Notes under the pieces: generated by a model
Databases searched by the model: none
The model's input: only the letters and a program-made list of their open reading frames with translations
What the model was told of the DNA's origin: nothing
Shown: positions 9,203-17,080 of the stretch, piece after piece
Layout of the letters: every line of letters begins with the position of its first letter
How positions within the stretch are numbered: position 1 is the first letter of the stretch
Translations under genes and position numbers: made by a program
DNA from: JADLDB01 sp040752975
GTDB lineage: Bacteria > Myxococcota > Myxococcia > Myxococcales > Myxococcaceae
Length of the DNA stretch: 64,000 bases
Assembly (NCBI GenBank): GCA_040752975.1
Contig: JBFMHF010000004.1
Coordinates: 1 to 64,000 of the forward strand
Direction: 5' to 3'

Positions 9203-9762
9203 CTAATTCTTGTTGGCCTTGCGGTGTGTCTCGGCGACCACGGCGTCACCGAAGCGCTCGACGTTGGCCAGCCAGGCGGCGGCGTTCTTCACGTAGCGGC
9301 CGGTGCCCGCCGTGTCCCACTGCATGTAGAGGCGGGTGAAGCCTCCATCGACGATCGCCCGGCGCCCGTCCTGATCGTAATGGGCCGCGACCACGTGCCC
9401 GTCGGATCCGTGGATGAGCGGCGTCAGGGGCCCGGGGTTGGGGAGGTAGGCAATGGAGTGCCCTTCGTAGAGCTTCTCGATGCCGGTGGTGAGCAGGTGA
9501 TCGCGCTTGAGGCCCACGCCCTTGCCGTTCTTCTGCAGCCGTCGAAGGCGCCGTCGACTGCGAGATCGTGCTTCGCGCCGTCGGCGTTGCCGAAGCGGTC
9601 CTTCTTCGCCTCCACCTCCACGGTGACGGTGCGCTCGGCGCCGCTCGAATCTCGGACGACGCGCGTTTCTTTTTCCCTCGGCGCGCTCTGGCCGGCGGAC
9701 TGCGTGTACTGGGCGAAGGCCGACGTGGCCAGGAGGAGGGCGGCGAGGAGGACGTGTCGCAT
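9203..9762 (-). pseudogene. Secreted protein of unknown function, interrupted by a single-base frameshift
   Basis: The gene opens with a clear signal peptide (ATG at 9762, MRHVLLAALLLATSAFAQ) and reads to about residue 75 (DLAVDGAFDG). It then falls out of frame near 9538. The -1 alternative frame continues sensibly as LQKNGKGVGLKRDHLL and ends at 9203 with VVAAHYDQDGRRAIVDGGFT, TAGTGRYVKNAAAWLANVE. Inserting one C restores a ~186-residue protein. The C-terminal part vaguely recalls the end of glutamine-amidotransferase/ThuA-like folds, but I would not assign it. A sequencing error is as likely as true decay, since both halves keep good coding character. Confidence 0.7.
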
Positions 9763-9838
9763 GGAGCCCTTCAACGCCCGGGCGCCGGGTTCGATCTGTC
9801 CTTGGCTCGGTAGCGCGCATCTGGTGTGAAGCCTCACC

Positions 9839-11158
9839 ATGAACTCTCGCGCGTGGCTGTTGGTCGCCATCGTTCCGGTTGCAGCGCTCGCCCAGAAGAC
9901 CGTCACCGAGGACAAGGAGTGGGCGAAGCAGGGCGCGGTGCTGAAGGGCACGATGGAGGCGCACTGGATCATCCGAGTCGGTGACGCTGATCATCTGGGC
10001 TTCGGCTGGCCCGAGGGCTTCGATCCCTTCTGCGGACGGATGACCGAGTCCCACCCGTACCCGTGGGAGCCGAAGGCGGACGATCTGCCCGGCTTCGATC
10101 GCATCCTGCTCTCGTCGAAGTACGCCCCCGGGAAGATCGCCTGCGGCGGCGACGGGTACTCCGAGAGCTTCGACGCCAGGACGAAGCCCGCGCCCTACAA
10201 GCTGCCCACCGCGTCCCTCAAGGGCGTCGAGGTGAAGGACGCGTTCCTCCAGTTGTTCATCGATGACTTCCAGGCGCCGTCCATGGGCTCGCGCTTCCAG
10301 GTGACGCTCAACGGCAAGCGCTTCGCGGAGGCGGAGAAGGTGCTCAACGCCATCGATCAGACCGGCCCGGTGGGCAAGCTGGTCACCATCCCCGTGCCGG
10401 AGGAGTTCTTCGGCGACCTGACCGGCAAGCCCGAGCTCACCCTGGCGATCGACGAGGCGAAGGGCTGCGGCGACGGCTGGGCGCTCGACTTCGTGCGGCT
10501 GCTCGTCAACCGGAAGCGGGAGAACACCTGCAAGGGGACGATCCGCGGCAGGGTGGTGGACGCGGAAGGCGAGGCGCCGATCGCGAAGGCCCGCGTCTTC
10601 CTCGCCGACAAGACGAGCGTGGAGTCGGACGCCGAGGGCGCCTTCACGTTCAAGGACGTGCCCACCGGCTTCGAGGTCGTCACCGCGTCGGCCGCCGGCT
10701 ACGAGGACGGCAGCGGAACGGCGGACGTGGGCCAGGGCGAGGACAACCCCGAGGTGGTGGTGCGGCTCACGAAGGGCAAGGCCCTCACCTTCGATAGCCA
10801 GACGCTCGAGGTCGGCAAGGCGCTGGAGCTCAAGACGATCCTCTTCGATCAGGGGAAGGCGGACCTGAAGCCGAAGTCGAAGCCCGAGCTGGACAAGGTG
10901 GTGAAGTTCCTCAAGGACAACCCCACGGTGGAGATCGAGCTCTCCGGCCACACCTCCGCGGAAGGCGACGCCGCGTCCAACCGCTCGCTGTCCTACCGCC
11001 GCGTGAAGGCGTGCAAGGACTACATCACCGGGAAGGGGATCGACCCGGGCCGCATCGTCGCCGTCGGGCACGGGCCGGACCTCCCCGTGGCGCCCAACGA
11101 CACCGAGAAGAACCGGCAGAAGAACCGGCGCGTGGAGCTGCGGGTGGTGAAGGACTGA
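9839..11158 (+). CDS. OmpA-family outer-membrane protein with carboxypeptidase-regulatory-like domain
   Basis: 439 residues. Signal peptide MNSRAWLLVAIVPVAALAQ; a ~200-residue N-terminal beta-rich region with several Trp and Cys; a CarboxypepD-reg-like beta-sandwich (about 235-305, RGRVVDAEGEAPIAKARVFL...GAFTFKDVPTG); and a C-terminal OmpA peptidoglycan-binding domain (about 330-437: ILFDQGKADLKPKSKPEL, ELSGHTSAEGDAASNRSLSYRR, NRRVELRVVKD). It probably tethers the outer membrane to peptidoglycan. The start ATG is 76 bases from the divergent frameshifted gene. Confidence 0.85.
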   Translation: MNSRAWLLVAIVPVAALAQKTVTEDKEWAKQGAVLKGTMEAHWIIRVGDADHLGFGWPEGFDPFCGRMTESHPYPWEPKADDLPGFDRILLSSKYAPGKIACGGDGYSESFDARTKPAPYKLPTASLKGVEVKDAFLQLFIDDFQAPSMGSRFQVTLNGKRFAEAEKVLNAIDQTGPVGKLVTIPVPEEFFGDLTGKPELTLAIDEAKGCGDGWALDFVRLLVNRKRENTCKGTIRGRVVDAEGEAPIAKARVFLADKTSVESDAEGAFTFKDVPTGFEVVTASAAGYEDGSGTADVGQGEDNPEVVVRLTKGKALTFDSQTLEVGKALELKTILFDQGKADLKPKSKPELDKVVKFLKDNPTVEIELSGHTSAEGDAASNRSLSYRRVKACKDYITGKGIDPGRIVAVGHGPDLPVAPNDTEKNRQKNRRVELRVVKD

Positions 11159-11163
11159 GCGCG

Positions 11164-11207
11164 TTGACCTGATTGATGGTCATGACTAGTCTTTAATCTG
11201 GTCATGA
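11164..11207 (+). promoter_or_regulatory. Promoter and direct-repeat operator of the Phd-VapC module
   Basis: A TTGACC -35-like box lies at 11164-11169. TGGTCATGA occurs at 11177-11185 and again at 11199-11207, exactly 22 bp apart (two helical turns); each contains the palindrome TCATGA. The second copy overlaps the antitoxin ATG (11204). This is the arrangement expected for autorepression by a dimeric antitoxin. Confidence 0.6.
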
Positions 11208-11488
11208 GCTGGAGCGTCTCCGAAGCCAAGGCGAAGCTGTCCGAGCTGCTGGCGCGCGCGCGCCGTGCTCCCCAGATCATCGAGAATCGAGGGGAAGAGG
11301 TCGCCGTGGTGCTGTCACCGAAAGAGTACGAGCGGCTCGTGGCGCTCGAGGACAAGCCGCGCGAGACGCCCATGCAGGCGTGGCTCAAGGAGGTCGAGCG
11401 GCTCAAGGCCGGGCAGGATCTGTCCATCGACCTTCCCCCGCGTACGGTCGAGGACGATCGACCATCGCCCGCGCTCGACGAGGACTGA
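11204..11488 (+). CDS. Phd/YefM-family antitoxin
   Basis: 94 residues. The N-terminus is diagnostic: WSVSEAKAKLSELLARARRAPQII followed by GEEVAVVLSPKEYERL, the Phd/YefM DNA-binding fold. The acidic C-terminal third (DLSIDLPPRTVEDDRPSPALDED) is the probable toxin-wrapping segment. The stop is one base before the toxin start. It likely represses its own operon through the repeats overlapping its start. Pairing with a PIN toxin rather than Doc or YoeB is known but less common. Confidence 0.85.
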   Translation: MSWSVSEAKAKLSELLARARRAPQIIENRGEEVAVVLSPKEYERLVALEDKPRETPMQAWLKEVERLKAGQDLSIDLPPRTVEDDRPSPALDED

Positions 11489-11489
11489 C

Positions 11490-11894
11490 GTGCACCTCGT
11501 CGACACCAACGTGCTGAGCGAGCTGCTCAAGCGCACCCCGAATCCGCGGGTCATCGAGTGGTTGGCGCGGCAGACGAGCGTGAAGGTGAGCGTCGTCTCC
11601 CTCATGGAGATCGAGTTCGGCATTGCCCGTGCCCCTGCGACGCGCCGGCCGACGTTGTTGACGTGGCTGGAAAGCATCCTCGCGTCCCCGGCCCATGTGG
11701 TTGTGCCGATCGATCAGGCCGTCGCCCGCGCCGCCGGCCAGCTCAAGCACCGAACGCTCGCCGCGGGGCGCCCGCGGCCGCTGTCGGACCTGCTGATCGC
11801 CGCCTCGGCGCTGGTGACCGGATCGGTGGTGGTGACGCGGAACGTGAGCGACTTCGAGGGGCTCGGCGTGGCGCTCCTCGATCCGTTCGCTTGA
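11490..11894 (+). CDS. vapC: VapC-type PIN-domain ribonuclease toxin
   Basis: 134 residues from GTG 11490, one base after the antitoxin stop; longer readings upstream are out-of-frame overlap with the antitoxin. PIN acidic residues are present: Asp in LVDTNVLSELL, Glu in SVVSLMEIEFGIARA, Asp in RPLSDLLIAASAL and the C-terminal Asp in TRNVSDFEGLGV. VapC toxins are Mg-dependent site-specific RNases, usually acting on tRNA or rRNA. The intact quartet suggests an active toxin. Confidence 0.85.
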   Translation: MHLVDTNVLSELLKRTPNPRVIEWLARQTSVKVSVVSLMEIEFGIARAPATRRPTLLTWLESILASPAHVVVPIDQAVARAAGQLKHRTLAAGRPRPLSDLLIAASALVTGSVVVTRNVSDFEGLGVALLDPFA

Positions 11895-12292
11895 CGTGAG
11901 CGCAGCTCGCGGGACTCGTCATCGAGATCGCCGCCCGCGCCGTCTTGCCGTCATCCGCTCGCCCGCGGCGATCACGAAGCGGACGATGTGCACGCAGCCG
12001 CCGTCAATGCGCTCCACGCGCGCCCCGCTGGAGCCGACGGGGCTGTTACGCCGAAAGAGGAAGCCGCGGCCGGCCCCGTCCTGCAGCACCGCGTCGGATC
12101 CGGCGTCACCCGGATCTCCTCGCGCAGGGCGGAGCGCCCTCTTCGGCAGGGCAGCTTCGCCGGCGTACTTCACGTTTCGCCGAGGCGTCGGCAGCGACGG
12201 CGATCGTGGCGGACAACGAGACGTCGAGGAGAGCGCTTCATGGCGCGTTCACCGAAGGGACAAGTGGAGAGCCTCGAGCCCGCCAACCTGGT
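11895..12292. other. Gene-poor interval between vapC and the aminotransferase
   Basis: About 400 bases without a convincing gene. The best candidate is a minus-strand frame at 11919-12173 (84 codons, with a plausible stretch RVERIDGGCVHIVRFVIAAG); its N-terminal half is low quality, so it may be a gene remnant. No promoter, RNA or repeat could be supported. Confidence 0.3.
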
Positions 12293-13405
12293 TCACGCCT
12301 GCCGGGAGAGCCACTCATCCAGCAGCGGCAGCGCCTGCGCCAGGCTTCTACGCCCGAGCCCCAGCCGGACGTGGGCGTCGTCGAAGTCGAAGAGCGGCCC
12401 CGGCATGAGGAGGACGCCGGTGTCTGCGAGCAACCGCTCGGTGAAGGCCGTGGCCTCGCCGCGCACCAGGCGGGGAAAGGCCGTCGTCCCTGCCACCGGG
12501 CGCACCCACTGGAAGACGTCCGGGCGCCGCGCGAAGAGCTCGTCCACGCGCGCGAGGTTCTCCGTGACGATGGCGCGGCTTCGTCCCGCAAGCGTCCCGG
12601 CGTGCCGCATGGCCACCGTCGCCAGGAATTCGCTCGGCCCCGCGCTGCAGATCGTCAGGTAGTCCTTGAAGGTGGCGAGCCGCTCCAGCAACGCATGGTC
12701 CCGGCAGGCCACCCAGCCGATCCGCAAGCCCGCCAAACCGTACACCTTCGCCGTCGCGCCCAGGGAGACACCCCGCTCGTACAGCGTCGCCACCGGCGGG
12801 TGCCTCGGCGCCCCGTACTCGAGGCCCCGGTACACCTCGTCACTGAAGAGCCACAGCCCGTGCCGCCGCGCGAAGGTGATGGCGGCGTCGAGGAACGCCC
12901 GCGGAAGGTGCGCGCCCGTCGGGTTGTGCGGCGTGTTCAGCACCAACACCTTCGTCTTCGCCGTGACGAGCCGCTCCAGCTCCCCCGGATCCGGCAGCCA
13001 GCCCTGCGACTCCCGCGCCTCCCACCTCGCGACGTGCGCGCCGATGCCCTGCGCCACCTCGTACAGCGACTGGTAGGCGGGGACGTGGACGATCGCGTGA
13101 TCCTCCGCCGAGAGGACGACGTGCATGAAGGCGTAGATGGCTTCTTCCGCGCCCGCGTGCACCAGCACATCCGCAGGCGACAGCCCGGGATCCAACGCGG
13201 CGATCGCCGCGCGCAGCTCCGGGTGCCCCATCGTCTCCGTGTAGCCGAGGGGCAGGGCCAGGTACTTCGCTTCCGCGCCCGGCTCGAGCGCCAGCAACTC
13301 CTTCGTCGTCCACGCGTCCGGATCCGATGCGCACGCCAGGTGATTCACGGAGAATTCGTGCCGCGCGAAGAAGCGCTCCAGCGCGAACGGGCGCAGGTGG
13401 GGCAT
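12293..13405 (-). CDS. PLP-dependent class I/II aminotransferase
   Basis: 370 residues from the ATG at 13405 (MPHLRPFALERFFARHEF); the 11 upstream codons of the open frame run into the palindromic repeat and are rejected. Fold-type I features: LNTPHNPTGAH (substrate/PLP loop), FSDEVYRGLEYG (PLP-binding Asp and Tyr) and GATAKVYGLAGLRIGW with the Schiff-base Lys. The family transaminates amino acids; the closest resemblance may be the group containing capreomycidine synthase, but the substrate cannot be read from sequence. It lies downstream of and on the same strand as the BMC operon, 46 bases from it with a palindromic element between, so co-transcription is possible but uncertain. Confidence 0.85.
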   Translation of the reverse strand: MPHLRPFALERFFARHEFSVNHLACASDPDAWTTKELLALEPGAEAKYLALPLGYTETMGHPELRAAIAALDPGLSPADVLVHAGAEEAIYAFMHVVLSAEDHAIVHVPAYQSLYEVAQGIGAHVARWEARESQGWLPDPGELERLVTAKTKVLVLNTPHNPTGAHLPRAFLDAAITFARRHGLWLFSDEVYRGLEYGAPRHPPVATLYERGVSLGATAKVYGLAGLRIGWVACRDHALLERLATFKDYLTICSAGPSEFLATVAMRHAGTLAGRSRAIVTENLARVDELFARRPDVFQWVRPVAGTTAFPRLVRGEATAFTERLLADTGVLLMPGPLFDFDDAHVRLGLGRRSLAQALPLLDEWLSRQA

Positions 13406-13413
13406 GTCGGACT

Positions 13414-13449
13414 CCCCTCTCCCTGGCCCTCTCCCCACGGGGAGAGGGG
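13414..13449 (-). repeat. REP-like palindromic element, copy 2 (intergenic)
   Basis: A 10-bp perfect stem with a 2-base loop (13427-13448) forms part of a 36-bp element equal to the reverse complement of 4308-4344 except for one missing base. It fills the gap between the BMC-T2 stop and the aminotransferase start and could act as a transcription or mRNA-decay barrier. Confidence 0.8.
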
Positions 13450-13451
13450 AT

Positions 13452-14018
13452 TCAGATCACCCGGCCCCGCAGCTCCTGGTGCGGCCGCTGGATGATCTCC
13501 GTGCCTACCAGCAACGACGCGTCGATCGCCTGCGCCGCGCCCTCCAGCGCCGCCTCCACGTCGTGCTGATCGCCCGCCAACGTGTACCAGCCCTTGCCGC
13601 CGATGCCCCTGGCCAGCTGAATGGCCGTCAGTCGCACGGGCGCGCGCTTCACCGCCGCGTCCGCCGACTTCAGCGTCGCCGCCACCGTGTGCGCCTCGAC
13701 GATCCCCACGGCGTCCTCCGCCGTCACCGTGTCCAACCGCCCTTTCAGCGCCGCCACCACCGACTCCGCGATGTGGGGGAGCAGCAGCCGATCGAGGATC
13801 AGCTTCCCGCCCGCCGCCTCACCCGCGCGAAAGGACTCCTCCACCTCCGCCACCGGCCCGGTGAAGACGAGCAGGTACTTCCCTGGCGTCACCGCCTCGG
13901 CCAGCGCGATCTGCACCGCCGCCCGCTTCACCAGCGCGTCCGCTACCACCACGCCGCGCGCGAGCGACTCGAGCTCGAGGAGCCCCAGCGCAGGTCCGGT
14001 GAAGGCAGCGGGCGCCAC
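13452..14018 (-). CDS. Tandem-domain BMC shell protein (BMC-T)
   Basis: 188 residues, two fused BMC domains forming a pseudohexameric trimer of a microcompartment shell. Domain 1: GPALGLLELESLARGVVVADALVKRA; domain 2: AVGIVEAHTVAATLKSADAAVKRA with a Gly-rich pore loop (GIGGKG). No Fe-S-type cysteines are seen, unlike PduT. The GTG start at 14018 is forced, because a TAG (the end of the dehydrogenase gene) lies three codons upstream. It is the last gene of the BMC operon. Confidence 0.88.
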   Translation of the reverse strand: MAPAAFTGPALGLLELESLARGVVVADALVKRAAVQIALAEAVTPGKYLLVFTGPVAEVEESFRAGEAAGGKLILDRLLLPHIAESVVAALKGRLDTVTAEDAVGIVEAHTVAATLKSADAAVKRAPVRLTAIQLARGIGGKGWYTLAGDQHDVEAALEGAAQAIDASLLVGTEIIQRPHQELRGRVI

Positions 14019-14024
14019 TTTGGC

Positions 14025-15452
14025 CTAGATGATCCGGAAGGAGTCCTTGAGCGTGCAGCGCCGCTCGCGCGTGAAGCTGATGGGCGTCGTCAGCCCCTCA
14101 CCCGTCGGCGACGCGATCGTGAAAGACGTGTAGCCCTCGCCCGTCATCCCCAGCCCCGCGAACGACGGCCCGTTCTTCACGAAGATCGACGTGTTGATGA
14201 TCTTCGCCATCGCCGACAGCACGTCGATGTTCGTCGAGTGCATGGTGGCGGTGTGGCCGAAGCCGTGCTCGGCCTGAACCGCCGCGGCGATGCAGTCCTC
14301 CACCGTCTTCAGGCGGGAGAAGCCGATCACCGGCATCAGGAGCTCGGCCTGGACGAAGGGGTGCGTCGGATCCACCTCGGCGAAGAGCAGCCGCGTGCCC
14401 GACGGCGCCTTGATCCCCGCCGCCTCGGCGATCTTCGAAGCGTCCTTGCCCACCCAGTCACGTGACGGGTGCCCGTCGTGCACCACCAGCTTCTCCAGCC
14501 GGTTGATCGCCGAGGACGGCACCTCGAAGGCGCCGTGCTTCTGCATCTCGGCCTTGAGCTGATCCGCGATGGAGGCGACCGCGAACACCTCCTTCTCCAC
14601 GATGCAGACGATGTTGTTGTCCAGCGACGCGCCGTCGACGATGTCCTTCGCCGCGCGGGAGATGTGCGCCGTCTCGTCCACCACCGCCGGCGGGTTGCCC
14701 GGCCCCGCGGCGATCGCCCGCTTGCCCGAGTTCATCGCCGCCTTCACCACCGCCGGCCCGCCCGTCACGACGATCAACCGGATCGCCTTGTGCTTCATCA
14801 GCGCGCCGGCCGACTCGATGGTCGGGTTGGCGATGGCGCAGATCAGATTCGTAGGGCCGCCCGCCGCGGCGATCGCCTCGTTCAGCTTGCCCACGAAGAA
14901 GGTGCACACGCCCTTCGCCGACGGGTGCACGTTGAAGACGACGGAGTTCCCGCCCGCCACCATCGCCACGCCGTTGTTGATGATCGTCTCGGTGGCGTTG
15001 GTCGACGGGGTGATGGCGCCGATCACCCCGAAGGGCGCGCGCTCCATCAGCATCAGGCCGTAGTCGCCGCTCCACGCCTGGGCGCGCAGGATCTCCATGC
15101 CGGGCGTCTTGTTGGCGCACAGCAGGTTCTTCTTCACCTTGTCCGGCACGTTGCCGAGGCCGGTCTCCTCCACCGCCATGCGCGACAGCTCGTTGACGTG
15201 GTCGCGCGTGCACTGGCGCATCGCCTCGATCACCTTCTCGCGGGTCTCCACGGGCAGCGCCACCCACTGCTCCTGGGCGCGCTGGGCGGCCGCCGTCGCG
15301 GAGTCGAGATCATCGAAGACGCCGGGCCGCCGGGAGACGATCGCCGGGGCGCGCGAGGGCGAGGGCGAGGAGCCCGAGGGCAGCGTGCCCAGCTCCTTCG
15401 ACAGCCGCCGCACCACCTGCTCGACGATCGCGTTGATCTGGGTCTCGTTCAC
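14025..15452 (-). CDS. Microcompartment CoA-acylating aldehyde dehydrogenase (EutE/PduP-type)
   Basis: 475 residues; oxidises an aldehyde with NAD+ and CoA to acyl-CoA inside the shell. Family marks: APFGVIGAITPSTNATET, VVFNVHPSAKG, the catalytic Cys283 in DNNIVCIVEKEVFAV, and the long C-terminal region ending RRCTLKDSFRII. The first ~20 residues (NETQINAIVEQVVRRLSKEL) form a short amphipathic helix joined by a Ser/Pro linker, typical of BMC encapsulation peptides. The GTG start immediately follows the TAA of the upstream small gene. It is the only recognisable enzyme in the operon; no alcohol dehydrogenase, phosphotransacylase or signature enzyme is adjacent, so the aldehyde source is unknown. 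Confidence 0.93.
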   Translation of the reverse strand: MNETQINAIVEQVVRRLSKELGTLPSGSSPSPSRAPAIVSRRPGVFDDLDSATAAAQRAQEQWVALPVETREKVIEAMRQCTRDHVNELSRMAVEETGLGNVPDKVKKNLLCANKTPGMEILRAQAWSGDYGLMLMERAPFGVIGAITPSTNATETIINNGVAMVAGGNSVVFNVHPSAKGVCTFFVGKLNEAIAAAGGPTNLICAIANPTIESAGALMKHKAIRLIVVTGGPAVVKAAMNSGKRAIAAGPGNPPAVVDETAHISRAAKDIVDGASLDNNIVCIVEKEVFAVASIADQLKAEMQKHGAFEVPSSAINRLEKLVVHDGHPSRDWVGKDASKIAEAAGIKAPSGTRLLFAEVDPTHPFVQAELLMPVIGFSRLKTVEDCIAAAVQAEHGFGHTATMHSTNIDVLSAMAKIINTSIFVKNGPSFAGLGMTGEGYTSFTIASPTGEGLTTPISFTRERRCTLKDSFRII

Positions 15453-15665
15453 TTACCGGACCTCCCGGACGGGCGGCCGTCCGCGGGCGGGGGAGGGGGC
15501 AAGCTGGGCGCCCTCCACGTACATGCGGGCCGCGTGGGGCCCGTACACCACCAGCAGGCGCTGACACCCGCTGTCCTGCGTGAGGCGCGAGGCGCGGCGA
15601 GCGGCCAGGGTCTGCACCGCTTCGCTCGTCTTGGCGCGGACGGTGATGACGTGCGGGCGACCCAT
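15453..15665 (-). CDS. Small BMC-operon protein of unknown function
   Basis: 70 residues, placed exactly between the BMC-P stop (TGA-ATG) and the dehydrogenase start (TAA-GTG), so it is certainly within the operon and probably translated. Sequence: a possible beta-alpha-beta start (PHVITVRAKTSEAVQTLAARRA), then RLLVVYGPHAARMYVEG, and a basic Pro/Arg tail ending PVREVR. No family was recognised. It could be a shell-associated or cargo-scaffold peptide; it is too short for a BMC domain. Confidence 0.6.
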   Translation of the reverse strand: MGRPHVITVRAKTSEAVQTLAARRASRLTQDSGCQRLLVVYGPHAARMYVEGAQLAPSPARGRPPVREVR

Positions 15666-15959
15666 TCAGGCGAACTTCTCGTACGTCAGCTTCCCGCCCA
15701 CCTCGACCTGATCGACGATGGCCATGATCACCGCGTCCACCGGGCGATCCTTCGTCATCTCGGTCTGCCGCGCGGAAGAGCCCGAGGCGTAGAGGACGAC
15801 CTCGCCCACGCCTGCGCCCACCGCGTCCACGCACACCACCAGCGTGGCCGTCGCCTTGCCGTCCTGGTCGATGCCGCGCACCAGGAGCAGCTTGGACCCA
15901 TCGATCGTCGGCTCCTTGCGGGTGGAGACGACCGTCCCCACCACCTTGCCGAGCAACAT
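15666..15959 (-). CDS. BMC-P pentameric shell vertex protein (EutN/CcmL family)
   Basis: 97 residues, full length for the family. It starts MLLGKVVGTVVSTRKEPTIDG and contains LLLVRGIDQDG, VCVDAVGAGVGEVVLYASGSSAR and PVDAVIMAIVDQVEV, the classic EutN/CcmL strand pattern. Pentamers of this protein cap the vertices of the polyhedral shell. It lies 12 bases downstream of the BMC-H gene. Confidence 0.93.
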   Translation of the reverse strand: MLLGKVVGTVVSTRKEPTIDGSKLLLVRGIDQDGKATATLVVCVDAVGAGVGEVVLYASGSSARQTEMTKDRPVDAVIMAIVDQVEVGGKLTYEKFA

Positions 15960-15971
15960 CGCAGCCCTCGC

Positions 15972-16280
15972 TTACTTCTGGCCCGACTCGGCCTTCGCCT
16001 GATCCAGGCGGCCGAGGGGCAGCACGAGGTCGATGTTGTTGTGCGGCCGGGGGATGACGTGCGTCGACACCAGCTCGCCCACGCGCTCAGCGCCGCGCGC
16101 GCCAGCCTCGATCGCCGCCTTCACCGCCGCGACGTCGCCGCGCACCACCATCGTCACGTACCCGCCGCCGATCTTCTCGTAGCCGACCAGCTCCACCTTG
16201 GCGGCCTTCACCGCCGCGTCGGCGGCCTCGACCATGCCCACGAAGCCCTTGGTCTCGATCATTCCCAGTGCGTCAGCCAT
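15972..16280 (-). CDS. BMC-H hexameric shell protein
   Basis: 102 residues with one Pfam-BMC-type domain: ALGMIETKGFVGMVEAADAAVKAAKVELVG, then the pore-lining loop KIGGGY (residues 36-41) and TMVVRGDVAAVKAAIEAG. The C-terminal extension (HVIPRPHNNIDLVLPLG) carries the usual PRPH segment of facet-forming hexamers. As the only BMC-H in the locus it should be the main facet tile. It starts 52 bases after the BMC-T1 stop. Confidence 0.95.
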   Translation of the reverse strand: MADALGMIETKGFVGMVEAADAAVKAAKVELVGYEKIGGGYVTMVVRGDVAAVKAAIEAGARGAERVGELVSTHVIPRPHNNIDLVLPLGRLDQAKAESGQK

Positions 16281-16332
16281 CGGAAGTGTGCCTCTCTCTT
16301 ACGGGGAAAATGCGGGTGCTGCGGGAAGACTA

Positions 16333-16971
16333 CTACTTGTCCTTGAAGGCCGGCGGCTCCTTGCCGGTGATGCCCTGAAGCGCGGCCACCGCGGCCTGCG
16401 CGGCGGAGTCGATCTCCGACTCGGTGCCCGCCATGTACAGACGCCCGAAGGCGCCGAAGACCATCACGTCGATCAACTTCACGTTGGCCGCCTTCTCCGC
16501 CTCGTTGGCCGCCAGCGCCGCGTACGCCGCCGGCTCCGTCTCGAGGATGAAGAGGGACTGCCCGGGCTCGATCATCGAGCCGAAGCGGATCTTGTCGAGG
16601 ATCATCGCGTGCATCGGCTCGATCGCCCGGATGATCGTGTTGGAGACGATGCGCGGCTTCATGCGATCGGTCTCCACGTGGCCGATGTGCTTCAGGATCG
16701 CCTCGCCGCCGGTGCGCACCTCGCCCTTGTCCTCGCTGTGCAGCTCGAGCATGCCGTAGGCGCGCTCCACCACCAGCGTGGCGGGGTGCACCTTGGTGGC
16801 CTTGAGCGCGACGTCCATCAGCCGGTGGATCGCCATGCCCGGCGCGATCTCCACGAAGAGCGACGCGACGTACGGCACGGGGAAGTAGCCGCGGCAGGTG
16901 GTGCAGATGTGGGCGGCGAGCTGCGGCTGCAGGCTGTCGAGGAAGACGTACGTACGGAGCGACGTGGACAC
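16333..16971 (-). CDS. Tandem BMC-T shell protein, first gene of the operon
   Basis: 212 residues from the GTG at 16971 (MSTSLRTYVFLDSLQPQLAAH). A GGAAGGGG ribosome-binding site upstream supports this start; the longer open frame runs through the divergent promoter region. Two diverged BMC domains are seen: residues ~1-100 (with ICTTCRGYFPVPYVASLFVE) and ~105-205 (RIVSNTIIRAIEPMHAMILDK...MVFGAFGRLYMAGTESEID). Cys23 and Cys26 (CTTC) are a possible metal or redox site. It resembles the T1-type trimer known from the Haliangium ochraceum microcompartment (comparison from memory). Confidence 0.85.
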   Translation of the reverse strand: MSTSLRTYVFLDSLQPQLAAHICTTCRGYFPVPYVASLFVEIAPGMAIHRLMDVALKATKVHPATLVVERAYGMLELHSEDKGEVRTGGEAILKHIGHVETDRMKPRIVSNTIIRAIEPMHAMILDKIRFGSMIEPGQSLFILETEPAAYAALAANEAEKAANVKLIDVMVFGAFGRLYMAGTESEIDSAAQAAVAALQGITGKEPPAFKDK

Positions 16972-17018
16972 GAGCGGTGGGCCCCTTCCCTTGACGGAAA
17001 ACCTCAAGAAGCGGCGCG

Positions 17019-17047
17019 GTTGTAGAACCCACGTGCGCGGTTGACAA
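17019..17047 (-). promoter_or_regulatory. Candidate sigma70-type promoter of the BMC operon
   Basis: On the minus strand TTGTCA (17047-17042) is followed by a 17-base spacer and TACAAC (17024-17019), about 48 bases ahead of the BMC-T1 GTG. The spacing is ideal and the -35 matches 5 of 6. No operator was recognised beside it. Confidence 0.5.
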
Positions 17048-17080
17048 GCACGCGTTTCGCGAGCGAAAGGCCAGCCTTCC

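Noticed and set aside
11919..12173. 84-codon minus-strand ORF after vapC
   Set aside because: Only its second half looks protein-like; with no start signal or family it is noted as a possible remnant, not called.
12293..13438. Longer aminotransferase start at 13438
   Set aside because: The extra 11 codons read through the palindromic element and are not conserved-looking; ATG 13405 gives the family-typical N-terminus.
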